Program-made: the position numbers and the translations under genes
In this document: piece by piece, positions 34,556 through 42,803 of the stretch
Position numbering within the stretch: the stretch's first letter is position 1
Layout of the letters: each line of letters begins with the position of its first letter
From: Pleurocapsa minor GSE-CHR-MK 17-07R
GTDB lineage: Bacteria > Chloroflexota > Anaerolineae > Aggregatilineales > Phototrophicaceae
DNA: 64,000 bases
Reading direction: 5' to 3'
Assembly: GCA_019359125.1 (NCBI GenBank)
Contig: JAHHHY010000003.1
Location: forward strand, 1-64,000
The notes under the pieces: model-generated
What the model saw: only the letters and a program-made list of their open reading frames with translations
What the model was told of the DNA's origin: nothing
Database searches by the model: none

Positions 34556-36391
34556 ATGTCCCACAAACGCACGCTTGACCTGGATGCCCACCTCGAGCCA
34601 CTGCTGCGTATTCTGCGCGCGCTGATCGATGACCCGCGCCTGGCCGGAAACAGGCTGGACAAGCTGGTGCAGCAGATCGGGCGCTCGCCGGGCGGCACCT
34701 TCTACAGCCGCGACGACCTGCTGCGCGCCTATCGCCAGTTCGCGGGTGAGGCCCTGCCCGCGCACGACCCGGCCGTGATTGAGCGCCTGCGCATGAAGCC
34801 CGTGCGCACCCGCAGCGGCGTCACGCCAGTCACCGTGCTGACCAAGCCGTTCCCGTGCCCTGGCGAGTGCATCTTCTGCCCGAACGACGTGCGCATGCCC
34901 AAAAGCTATCTCAGCGACGAGCCGGGCGCCCAGCGCGCCGAACAGAACGCGTTTGACCCATACCTGCAAACGTATACCCGTCTGCGCGCCTTCTATAATA
35001 CCGGCCATCCCACCAACAAGATCGAAGTCCTGATTCTGGGCGGCACGTGGTCGTTTTATCCGGAGACCTATCAGATCTGGTTTGTGAAACGCATCTTCGA
35101 CGCGCTGCACGACTTCGGCGCAGGCATCGACCGCACCGAGGAAGTATGGGCGGCCGTGCAGGCCTCCTCGCAGCTTCATCCGGCCAACAACCCGGTCAAT
35201 GTCGCGCTGCACGGGGCCGACCTGACGCAGACGTATAACCAGGCGGTGCAGTCGGTCTATGCCGCCGAAATGCGCCGTTCGCGTGAATTATCGCAGGCAT
35301 TGCAGGCGCTTCCCGCTGAACAGCGCAGCCCGATCGACGAATTCGCCACCTGGGACGAGCTGGAGGCCGCGCACACCTTCAACGAGACGGCCGAGTGCCG
35401 CTGTGTCGGCATGGTGGTCGAGACCCGCCCGGACCACATCAGCGCCGACGAAGTGCTGCGCATCCGGCGGCTGGGCTGCACCAAAGTGCAGATCGGCTTC
35501 CAGAGCCTGAATGACGCCGTACTGAAAGCCAACCGGCGCGGCCACACGGTAGCGGCCACTCGCCGCGCCGTCGCGTTACTGCGCGCTGCCGGCTTCAAGA
35601 TTCATGCCCACTGGATGCCCAACCTGTACGGCTCATCGCCGGACGCCGATATTGCCGACTATGCGCGCATGTTCGACGATCCCGATTTTCGGCCGGACGA
35701 GCTGAAAATTTACCCATGTTCGCTGATCGAAAGCGCAGAACTCATGCGCCGTTATCAGGATGGCTCGTGGGCGCCCTATACCCACGACGAACTGCTGACC
35801 GTGCTGGCCGCCTGTTTCCGCCTGACGCCGGAGTACTGCCGCCTGACGCGCGTCATCCGCGATATCCCTGGTACAGACATCGTCGCCGGCAACAAGACGA
35901 CCAATTTCCGCCAGCTGGTCGATGCCGAGCTGGCCCGCACAGGCGAACAGTCACGCGATATCCGTGCGCGTGAGGTGCGCGGCCAGGCCGTCGATGCGGC
36001 GGGTTTGTCGCTGGATACGGTCGACTATGCGACCTCGGCTGGCCGTGAGCTGTTCCTGCAAATGATCGCGCCAGACAGGACGATCGCCGGATTCCTGCGC
36101 CTGTCGCTGCCTGACCCATCCGCCGCCCCGCTGCATGACACGCTGGCGGGCGCGGCCATCATCCGCGAGGTGCATGTGTATGGCCAGGCGGTCGATATTG
36201 GCGAGGCGGGCGACGGCAGGGCGCAGCACAGCGGCCTGGGCACGCGCCTGATTGAACAGGCAGTGGCCCTGGCGCGTGACGCCGGATACGCCAGCGTGGC
36301 GGTCATCAGCGCGGTGGGCACGCGGGAATACTATCGTTCACGCGGTTTTCATGACGCGCCGCTGTACCAGATTCGCAGCACAACGGTATAA
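34556..36391 (+). CDS. elp3: Elp3: tRNA U34 carboxymethyl-modifying radical SAM/GNAT enzyme
   Basis: A 611-residue stand-alone Elp3. The radical SAM cluster cysteines are in PCPGECIFCPN (C101, C105, C108). The SAM barrel runs about 85-400, with NKIEVLILGGTWSFYP, VETRPDHISADEVLRIRRLGCTKVQIG and HWMPNLYGS. The C-terminal GNAT domain (about 480-605) has the acetyl-CoA loop QHSGLGTRL and the end motif YYRSRGFH. Elp3 transfers an acetyl-derived carboxymethyl group to wobble uridine of tRNA. Bacterial forms, including structurally studied Chloroflexota members, work without the eukaryotic Elongator partners. It is the first gene of a plus-strand run leading to the M42 peptidases. Confidence 0.93.
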   Translation: MSHKRTLDLDAHLEPLLRILRALIDDPRLAGNRLDKLVQQIGRSPGGTFYSRDDLLRAYRQFAGEALPAHDPAVIERLRMKPVRTRSGVTPVTVLTKPFPCPGECIFCPNDVRMPKSYLSDEPGAQRAEQNAFDPYLQTYTRLRAFYNTGHPTNKIEVLILGGTWSFYPETYQIWFVKRIFDALHDFGAGIDRTEEVWAAVQASSQLHPANNPVNVALHGADLTQTYNQAVQSVYAAEMRRSRELSQALQALPAEQRSPIDEFATWDELEAAHTFNETAECRCVGMVVETRPDHISADEVLRIRRLGCTKVQIGFQSLNDAVLKANRRGHTVAATRRAVALLRAAGFKIHAHWMPNLYGSSPDADIADYARMFDDPDFRPDELKIYPCSLIESAELMRRYQDGSWAPYTHDELLTVLAACFRLTPEYCRLTRVIRDIPGTDIVAGNKTTNFRQLVDAELARTGEQSRDIRAREVRGQAVDAAGLSLDTVDYATSAGRELFLQMIAPDRTIAGFLRLSLPDPSAAPLHDTLAGAAIIREVHVYGQAVDIGEAGDGRAQHSGLGTRLIEQAVALARDAGYASVAVISAVGTREYYRSRGFHDAPLYQIRSTTV

Positions 36392-36446
36392 TCAAGCGCA
36401 GTGTGTGTGGCAAACCCGAAACAGGCAACCCAAAGGGACGCAAAAG

Positions 36447-37001
36447 ATGGAAGCATTCAGCGGCACAGACCGGCGGCGGCGCAATCTCCAGGTGGTGCTG
36501 TTCCTGATCATCCTGGCGACGCTGCCCTTCTATGCGGCCGGCATCTTCCTGCTGCTGACAGCACCCTCCCAGAACGCGATACCGACGGCCCAGCCCACCA
36601 CGCCGGCAGCCCTCACGCGCGTGCTGGCGACCAACACGCGTATTTCCGTACCCACGCTGAACAACGGCGGACTGGCCCCCACCCCCGGCCAGTATATTCC
36701 GCCGATCGTCGTCCCCACGTCCAATATCGTCTTCCCGACGGCTTTCGTGCCCACGGCGACATTCTTCATCTTCCCGACGTCGACTATCGCGCCATCGCTG
36801 ACGCCCTTCCCGACTGATCCGCCGGCAGCACCGACCAACACCCCGCTGCCGCTGCCCACCGACACAGCCATCCCGCTGCCGCCCACCGACCCGCCCAGCC
36901 CGGTGCCGGACTCGGATGGCGATGGCGTGGCTGATAATCTGGACCTGTGCCCGGGCGTCGTCGGCGTCGCGCCAGATGGATGCCTGCCGCCGACCCCATA
37001 A
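36447..37001 (+). CDS. Membrane-anchored Pro/Thr-rich protein with Ca-binding motif
   Basis: A 184-residue surface-type protein. A short basic N-terminus precedes one transmembrane helix (about 14-38). A long extracytoplasmic, Pro/Thr-rich low-complexity stalk follows (about 40-150). It ends with a single thrombospondin type-3-like motif, DSDGDGVADNLDLCPG, and a paired cysteine (DGC), of the kind that binds calcium. It may display the Ca motif through the wall or act as a spacer. ATG 36447 has AAAGGGA eight bases upstream. It lies 55 bases after elp3 and 49 bases before the first M42 gene. Confidence 0.75.
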   Translation: MEAFSGTDRRRRNLQVVLFLIILATLPFYAAGIFLLLTAPSQNAIPTAQPTTPAALTRVLATNTRISVPTLNNGGLAPTPGQYIPPIVVPTSNIVFPTAFVPTATFFIFPTSTIAPSLTPFPTDPPAAPTNTPLPLPTDTAIPLPPTDPPSPVPDSDGDGVADNLDLCPGVVGVAPDGCLPPTP

Positions 37002-37050
37002 TGAAAATTTGATCGTCGTTTACTTCAATGTACGTGGAGGATATAAGACA

Positions 37051-38130
37051 TTGTCCTTTGATTTGAAAGCGCATTTACGCGCCCTCAGCGAATGCCACGC
37101 CCCCAGCGGCCATGAAGGCCCAGCCCGCGACCTGGTGCGCGAGGCCTGGACCGGCCTGGTGGATGAGTTCAGCGTGGACGGCCTGGGCAGCCTGATCGGG
37201 CGCCGCAAGGCCACCCGCACCGGCGCAGCCGCCCCGCGCACGATTATGCTGGCCGCGCACATGGACGAAATCGGCCTGATGGTGACCGGTTTCAAAAATG
37301 GCTTCATCACGTTTAAATCGCTTGCGGGCATGGACAACCGGCTGATGCTGGCCCAGCCCGTGCTGGTGCACGGGCGCGAACGGCTGCCCGGCCTGGTGGC
37401 CAGCAAGCCGCCCCACCTGCTGACGACCGCCGCGCGCGCCAAATATCCGCCCTTTGACGAGCTGCTGATCGATGTCGGCCTGCCCGCAGAGCGCGTGACC
37501 GAGCTGGTGCAGATTGGCGACATCATCACCATCGATGCGAAGCTGGTCGAGCTGAACAACCACAAAGTGTCGGGCAAGGCGCTGGATGACCGCGCCTGCG
37601 TGGCCGCCGTGACCGCCTGCCTACATCATTTGCAGCACATGTCGCACGCGTGGGACGTGGCTGCCGTGGCGACCGTGCAGGAAGAAAGCGGCCTGAAAGG
37701 CGCGACCACGTCGGCCTGGCTGCTCCAGCCGGATATCGCCATCGCGCTGGATGTGACGTTCGCGCCGCAGCCCGGCGTGGACGCCGATTCGTCGTATGAG
37801 ATGGGCGGCGGGCCGGGCATCGGCATCGGGCCGAATTTCCACGAAGGGCTGTATGCCCGCATCCGCGAGACGGCCAAACGCCACGAGATCAAGCTGCAGG
37901 ACGACATCATCCCTGGCGCGAGCGGCACCGACGGCTGGGCCATCCAGGTCTCGCGCGAGGGCGTGCCCACCGCGCTGCTGGAAGTGCCGATACGCAATAT
38001 GCATGCCCCGGTCGAGACGGCCGACCTGCGCGATATCGAGCGCCTCGGCCGCGTGCTGGCGCATTTCATCGCCGAGCTGGAGCCCGATTTCCTGACCGAA
38101 ACCGTGTGGACTGGAGAGTCCTCCAAATGA
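37051..38130 (+). CDS. M42-family metallo-aminopeptidase 1
   Basis: A 359-residue dinuclear-metal aminopeptidase of the TET/endoglucanase-like M42 family. The metal and catalytic motifs are complete: AAHMDEIG (His), KALDDRACV (bridging Asp), TVQEESGLKGA (general-base Glu and metal Glu), ALDVTF (Asp) and NMHAPVETAD (last His). Such enzymes form self-compartmentalising dodecamers that trim peptides after the proteasome or Lon. TTG 37051 was chosen: GGAGG lies ten bases upstream and homologous sequence begins there. Its stop overlaps the start of the second M42 gene. Confidence 0.88.
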   Translation: MSFDLKAHLRALSECHAPSGHEGPARDLVREAWTGLVDEFSVDGLGSLIGRRKATRTGAAAPRTIMLAAHMDEIGLMVTGFKNGFITFKSLAGMDNRLMLAQPVLVHGRERLPGLVASKPPHLLTTAARAKYPPFDELLIDVGLPAERVTELVQIGDIITIDAKLVELNNHKVSGKALDDRACVAAVTACLHHLQHMSHAWDVAAVATVQEESGLKGATTSAWLLQPDIAIALDVTFAPQPGVDADSSYEMGGGPGIGIGPNFHEGLYARIRETAKRHEIKLQDDIIPGASGTDGWAIQVSREGVPTALLEVPIRNMHAPVETADLRDIERLGRVLAHFIAELEPDFLTETVWTGESSK

Positions 38131-39185
38131 TGCTTGAACAGCTTTCCAAAGCCGTGGGCATGAGCGGAAAAGAAGAAGCCGTCCGCAAGATCGTGCTGGA
38201 AGCGATCAAAGACCACGCCGAGAATATCCGCATCGATGCGATGGGCGGCGTCACCGCCATTCGCCCGGCGAAGAAGAACAAAAAGAATGCCGAGCAGCCG
38301 CTGCGCGTTATGCTGGCCGCGCACATGGATGAAGTCGGCCTGATGGTGATGGGTTTTGATGGCGACGGCCTGATCCGCTTCACGGCCATCGGCGGCATCG
38401 ACGACCGCATCCTACCCGGCAAACGCGTGAAAATTGGCGACGTGAACGGCGTCATCATCTGGGTGCCGATCCACAAAAACCAGGAACAGAACGTCGTCAA
38501 AATTGCCAACCTGCGCATCGATATTGGCGCGAGCAGCAAAGACGAGGCGGCAGGCAAGGTCAAGCGCGGCGACCATATCGCCTTCGAGAGCACCTATATG
38601 GAGCTGGACGGCGGCCGGATGCTGCGCGGCAAGGCCTTTGACGACCGCGCCGGCGTGAGCATGCTCATCGACGTGCTACAGGCCAAAAATGGCTATCCGG
38701 TGGATGTGCAGGCTGCCTTCACCGTGCAGGAAGAAATCGGCCTGCGCGGGGCCATCATCGCGGCCAACCGCCTGCAGCCGGATGTGTGCTTTGTGCTGGA
38801 AGGCACGACGGCGCATGACCTGCCCAATCCGACGGCGCAGGCAGACGACGAGCGCGACCTGAACCCGACCAGCCGCATGGGCGGCGGGCCCGTGCTGACA
38901 ATCATGGACAATGGCATGATCGCGGACCCGCGCCTGCGCAAATTCCTGGCCGAGACAGCCGAGGCCGAAGGCATCCCCTACCAGTACAAGACGATGGGCG
39001 CCGGCGGCACCGATGGCGGCAGCATCCACAAGACGCTGGCCGGCGTGCCCACCGCCGTGCTGGCCCTGCCCTGCCGCTATATCCACAGCCCGGCGGCCTA
39101 TCTGCTTCGTGAAGACTATGACAACCAGCTCAGGCTCGTTCAGGCGGCGCTGCGCCGCATCACCCCGGCCGTGCTGGGCCGCTGA
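38127..39185 (+). CDS. M42-family metallo-aminopeptidase 2
   Basis: A 352-residue M42 aminopeptidase. Its motifs are AAHMDEVG, KAFDDRAGV, TVQEEIGLRGA, VLEGTTAHD (Glu in place of the Asp seen in the other two copies) and YIHSPAAYLL for the last His. The ATG at 38127 lies within an ATGATG; its TGA is the stop of gene 1, so translation is coupled. The acidic ligand after the VLEG strand differs from genes 1 and 3, which hints at a different metal preference or substrate class. Differing specificities are known among TET paralogues, but assigning them here is inference. Confidence 0.88.
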   Translation: MMLEQLSKAVGMSGKEEAVRKIVLEAIKDHAENIRIDAMGGVTAIRPAKKNKKNAEQPLRVMLAAHMDEVGLMVMGFDGDGLIRFTAIGGIDDRILPGKRVKIGDVNGVIIWVPIHKNQEQNVVKIANLRIDIGASSKDEAAGKVKRGDHIAFESTYMELDGGRMLRGKAFDDRAGVSMLIDVLQAKNGYPVDVQAAFTVQEEIGLRGAIIAANRLQPDVCFVLEGTTAHDLPNPTAQADDERDLNPTSRMGGGPVLTIMDNGMIADPRLRKFLAETAEAEGIPYQYKTMGAGGTDGGSIHKTLAGVPTAVLALPCRYIHSPAAYLLREDYDNQLRLVQAALRRITPAVLGR

Positions 39186-39206
39186 CCTGAGCCTTTGGAG
39201 AGGACG

Positions 39207-40259
39207 ATGATGAAAACCAAACCCGTAACCCCTACCAAGAAGCGCGTGGCCGACATGACGATCGTCGACACGCTCAAAAACCTCGTCGAAGCCTGGGGCC
39301 CCAGCGGCCATGAGCACGGCGTGCGCGAGATTATCCGCCGGGCCGTGCTGCCCTATGCCGACGAAGTGACGGTTGACCCGCTGGGCAACCTGATCTGCCG
39401 CGTGGGCAAAGGCGGCAAGCGCATCATGGTGGCCGCCCACATGGACGAAATCGGCGTGATGGTGACGTTCGTAGAGAAAAATACCGGTTTCCTGCGCTTC
39501 GCCAATATCGGCGGACTGCTGAATACCGCCCTGCTGGGCAGCCGCGTGCAGTTTGAGAACGGCGTGGTCGGCACTGTCTGCATGCCCGAATACTTCACCA
39601 CCGCCCGCACGACCGCCCCGGCGCTGGACCAGTACTATATCGACGCCAGCGACGGCCCGGAAAATCCCTCTGGCGGCATTGAGCCGGGGATGCCCGCGGT
39701 CTTTTTGCAGCCGATGATTCAGCGCGGCTCGCGCATCATCGCCAAGTCGCTGGACGACCGTTCCGGCTGCGCCGTGCTGATCGAGACCATGCGCCGCCTG
39801 AACAAGCGCGTCAAAAACGAAATGGTGTTTGTGTTCACCGTGCAGGAAGAAGTCGGCGTGCGCGGTGCGCGTCCCGCGGCCTATTCGGTCGAGCCGGACT
39901 ACGCCATCGCGGTCGATGTCACCCCCAGCGGCGACATGATCGGCGTGGAGCGCAATGCGGTCAAGCTGGGCGGCGGCGCGGCGGTCAAGCTGCATGACAC
40001 CGGCCACATCGTGCCGCCTGCCGTGCGCGACTGGATTATCAGCCGTGCCGAGGCGGATGGCATCCCCTACCAGCGCGAGCTGATCAGCCTGGGCACCACC
40101 GACGCCGCGCAGATTCAGCTTTCGCGGGCGGGCGTGCCCAGCGGGGCCATCAGCATCCCGTGCCGCTATGTGCACACGGCCAGCGAGACCGTCGACACGG
40201 CTGACCTGGAAGCATGCGTGCAATTGCTGACCAGCCTGAGCGCGAATCCGGCCCCATAA
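39207..40259 (+). CDS. M42-family metallo-aminopeptidase 3
   Basis: A 350-residue third M42 aminopeptidase. Its motifs are AAHMDEIG, KSLDDRSG, TVQEEVGVRGA, AVDVTPSGD and YVHTASETVDTAD. Compared with copies 1 and 2 it has about 17 extra N-terminal residues and an insertion near GGIEPGMPAVFLQPM. The start at 39207 has GGAG six bases upstream and lies 21 bases after the stop of copy 2. The three genes form one operon whose products may assemble together or separately. No ATP-dependent protease adjoins this operon; lon is at 56.1-58.7 kb. Confidence 0.88.
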   Translation: MMKTKPVTPTKKRVADMTIVDTLKNLVEAWGPSGHEHGVREIIRRAVLPYADEVTVDPLGNLICRVGKGGKRIMVAAHMDEIGVMVTFVEKNTGFLRFANIGGLLNTALLGSRVQFENGVVGTVCMPEYFTTARTTAPALDQYYIDASDGPENPSGGIEPGMPAVFLQPMIQRGSRIIAKSLDDRSGCAVLIETMRRLNKRVKNEMVFVFTVQEEVGVRGARPAAYSVEPDYAIAVDVTPSGDMIGVERNAVKLGGGAAVKLHDTGHIVPPAVRDWIISRAEADGIPYQRELISLGTTDAAQIQLSRAGVPSGAISIPCRYVHTASETVDTADLEACVQLLTSLSANPAP

Positions 40260-40430
40260 TCACAAATTAGGGGAACTTTTCATAATTCCTCAAGCGACAG
40301 CAAATCTTAGTTGTGGTTCACTGAATGTGAAAAGCTAAGCTGATTCAGCAAACTGTGTCAGCACAAATCGGGCACTATGCGCCGCACGATGTACGCAGTG
40401 CGGCGCGACACTCAACAAGTGAGTACAGGC

Positions 40431-42026
40431 ATGGCGGGCACGTCGCGGCACATTCAACCAACAGTCGAAGATCTCAATCTGCTGATCGAGATCTCGCAGA
40501 TGCTGACCCTGCTCGACCGTGACCGCCTGCTGGACCGCGTCGTGGAAGTGGCGGCCAAGTCGTTTGGTGCAGAGCGCGCCACCCTGCTGCTCAATCCCGA
40601 TGCGCCAAGCGACTGGCAGCAGATCCTGATCCGCTATCGCGCCGATGACAGCAGTATCGAGCACATGGACCCGACGCAGTCGGTACGCTTTGCCCGGCGC
40701 GCCTGGGACAAGGGGCTGGCCGGTATCGTCGCGCGTGAAAAACACGGCATCATCATCCAGGATACCAACGAAGACACCCGCTGGCAGAAATTCGAAAACA
40801 GCACCTCAGCGGCACGGTCGGTGCTGTGCGTGCCGTTTGTGCTGAACAACAACATGGTTATCGGCGTGCTCACGCTCCAGCACAGCGACGCTGCGCAGTT
40901 TGACGAAAACGATCTGGCCCTGCTGACGATCATCGCCAACCAGGCCAGCGTTGCCCTCAGCAACGCCCAGCTCTTCCACAATCTCCAGCAGACCGAGAGC
41001 AAGCTGCAGGGCATCCTCAGCGCCATGCCAGACCCGATCGTCGTCATCGACAACAGCGACCGCGTCATCATGATGAATGAGGGCGCCGATTCACTCAGGC
41101 AGCAGGGCGTCACGCTGGAGCTGGGCAAATTGATCACCGACTGCATCGCGCCAGACAGCCCGTTCCAGCAGATTGTCCCGCTGGTAAAGGAAGCCAGGCC
41201 GCTGAAAGAGACCCGCACCTGGGAGGTGCACAGCCAGACAGCCCGCCGTGACTTTCAGGTGCAGGCCTCGTCGTGGGCCAGCCGTGGCCAGACCAATGAG
41301 GGCCACGCATTCGTCGTGCGCGATATCACCGCCCTGCGCGACCTGAATCGCTTCAAGGATGAGATGCTGCATCTGGCCTCGCACGACCTGCGCAGCCCGC
41401 TGGCGCTGATCGTCGGCTACTGTTCTCTGATTGAGCTGGATATCGAGCCGGACTCGATTATCAATGAGCACATCCAGGCCATTTACCGCGCCACCACCCG
41501 CATGCAGGGGCTGATGGATGATCTGCTGCGCGTGGAGAAAATCCGCACATCTGCGCTGGAGCTGATGGAAATGCTGTCAGTGCGCGAACTGGTGGAGTCG
41601 GCCGCTGCCAATGTGCAGGCTGAGTTTGAGGCAAAAGGACAGTCATTCACATTGTCCTTCGAGGTTGATGAAGACGCGGTTGTGCGCGGCAATAAAGGGC
41701 TGCTGCGTGAAGCCCTGGAAAATTACCTGAACAACGCCCAGAAATACACGCCAGCTGGCGGCGCTGTTCGCCTGGCCGTGCGGCCCAGCGGCCAAAATCT
41801 GAAGATTAGCGTGGAAGATACCGGCATTGGCATCCCCGAAGAAGCGATTCAGCGGGTGTTCGAGGCCTTTTATCGGGCGCGCCAGGTGGGCACCGAGCAG
41901 GTGGAAGGGCGCGGGTTTGGCCTGCATCTGGTCAAGACAATTCTGGAGCGCCACGGCGGGTCTGTGTGGGTGACGAGCAAGGCTGGCATGGGCAGCATTT
42001 TCGGGATGGAGCTTCCCCGCGCCTAG
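40431..42026 (+). CDS. GAF-PAS sensor histidine kinase
   Basis: A 531-residue cytosolic kinase. GAF domain about 18-182 (AERATLLLNP, SAARSVLCVPFV), PAS domain about 190-300 (ILSAMPDPIVVIDNSDRVIMMNEGA), dimerisation domain with H box LASHDLRSPLALIVG (H318), and a complete ATPase domain (ALENYLNNAQKYTPAGG, DTGIGIP, GRGFGLHLVK). No membrane helix. It follows the M42 operon across a 170-base gap with an imperfect hairpin (40306-40339), so it probably has its own promoter. ATG 40431 was chosen; ATG 40377 would add 18 residues. A candidate orphan kinase with no adjacent receiver. Confidence 0.87.
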   Translation: MAGTSRHIQPTVEDLNLLIEISQMLTLLDRDRLLDRVVEVAAKSFGAERATLLLNPDAPSDWQQILIRYRADDSSIEHMDPTQSVRFARRAWDKGLAGIVAREKHGIIIQDTNEDTRWQKFENSTSAARSVLCVPFVLNNNMVIGVLTLQHSDAAQFDENDLALLTIIANQASVALSNAQLFHNLQQTESKLQGILSAMPDPIVVIDNSDRVIMMNEGADSLRQQGVTLELGKLITDCIAPDSPFQQIVPLVKEARPLKETRTWEVHSQTARRDFQVQASSWASRGQTNEGHAFVVRDITALRDLNRFKDEMLHLASHDLRSPLALIVGYCSLIELDIEPDSIINEHIQAIYRATTRMQGLMDDLLRVEKIRTSALELMEMLSVRELVESAAANVQAEFEAKGQSFTLSFEVDEDAVVRGNKGLLREALENYLNNAQKYTPAGGAVRLAVRPSGQNLKISVEDTGIGIPEEAIQRVFEAFYRARQVGTEQVEGRGFGLHLVKTILERHGGSVWVTSKAGMGSIFGMELPRA

Positions 42027-42142
42027 GCGGAAAAAAAGACCCCTGCCATCCGGCCTATTTTACGCCAATTTTACTTTACTTCCATGTCATTTCATGGTAT
42101 CTTACAGGCAGGTAAGGCGCAAAAAACAGGCACCATTCCGGG

Positions 42143-42164
42143 CACAGCATTTGCTGTGTTTTTT
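42143..42164 (+). terminator. Terminator-like hairpin upstream of greA
   Basis: CACAGCA (42143-42149) pairs with TGCTGTG (42152-42158) with a minimal loop, followed by a TTTTTTG run. It probably ends transcription from the kinase gene, 117 bases upstream. Confidence 0.6.
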
Positions 42165-42207
42165 GTATTGCAGAACGGTTCCATCCCTGCGCTAAGGAGC
42201 GCCCAGT

Positions 42208-42681
42208 ATGTCTAACAGTAATTATCTGACCAAAGATGGCTTACGTGATCTGGAAAACAGACTGCAGTTCCTGAAAGAGACGCGTCGTCCTGAAGTGGCC
42301 GAGCGCCTGCGCCTCGCGCTGGACGAAGGCGGCGACCTGACTGAAAATGCTGAATATGACGACGCCAAGAACGAGCAGGCGTTTGTTGAAGGCGAAATCC
42401 TGCGCCTGGAAACCATCATCACCAACGCGCAGATTATCGAGCCGACCAAGGGCAAAAAAGACACGGTGCAAGTCGGTTTCACGGTCACGGTCGTGGAACA
42501 GGGCACCACCACCAAGGAAACCTTCCATCTGGTCGGTTCTGCCGAGGCGAACCCGGCCAACGGCAAGATTTCCACAGAAAGCCCGCTGGGCAAGGCGCTG
42601 CTGGGCGCCAAAGTGGGCGACAAGGTGCGCGTAAATGCGCCCGGTGGCGAGCTGACCTTCACGATCAAGGCGATCAGCTAA
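42208..42681 (+). CDS. greA: Transcription elongation factor GreA
   Basis: A 157-residue GreA. The N-terminal coiled coil (about 1-75) begins YLTKDGLRDLENRLQFL and carries the acidic tip DLTENAEYDDAKNEQ, which reaches into the RNA polymerase secondary channel. The C-terminal FKBP-like domain has VGSAEANPANGKISTESPLGKALLGAKVGD. It rescues backtracked RNA polymerase by stimulating transcript cleavage. It has its own terminator and precedes lysS, an arrangement common in bacteria. Confidence 0.96.
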   Translation: MSNSNYLTKDGLRDLENRLQFLKETRRPEVAERLRLALDEGGDLTENAEYDDAKNEQAFVEGEILRLETIITNAQIIEPTKGKKDTVQVGFTVTVVEQGTTTKETFHLVGSAEANPANGKISTESPLGKALLGAKVGDKVRVNAPGGELTFTIKAIS

Positions 42682-42707
42682 GGCTGACCTGATACTGGAT
42701 ACTCGTG

Positions 42708-42737
42708 AAAGCCCCGCCGCGCGCGGGGCTTTTTTTT
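42708..42737 (+). terminator. Terminator of greA
   Basis: A 10-bp perfect stem (42708-42717 with 42723-42732) and a 5-base loop, with an 8-T tail. A strong intrinsic terminator 27 bases after the stop codon. Confidence 0.95.
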
Positions 42738-42741
42738 CGGC

Positions 42742-42747
42742 TATAAT
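42742..42747 (+). promoter_or_regulatory. -10 hexamer upstream of lysS
   Basis: A perfect TATAAT just after the greA terminator and 57 bases before the lysS ATG. No convincing -35 exists at 16-18 bases, because that region is occupied by the terminator stem. Transcription of lysS is therefore likely independent of greA, but the promoter strength is uncertain. Confidence 0.45.
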
Positions 42748-42803
42748 GCGAGCGCTTTCGTCCATAATGAGTTATACGCACCCTGTCAGGAGTACATGCG
42801 GCC

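Noticed and set aside
38676-40223. A 515-codon minus-strand frame opposite M42 genes 2 and 3
   Set aside because: It spans two peptidase genes and an intergenic gap, has no recognisable domain and is a typical GC-rich antisense shadow.
40306-40339. Imperfect hairpin between the M42 operon and the GAF-PAS kinase
   Set aside because: Two 5-bp stems separated by an asymmetric internal loop and no T run; too weak to call a terminator or a riboswitch.
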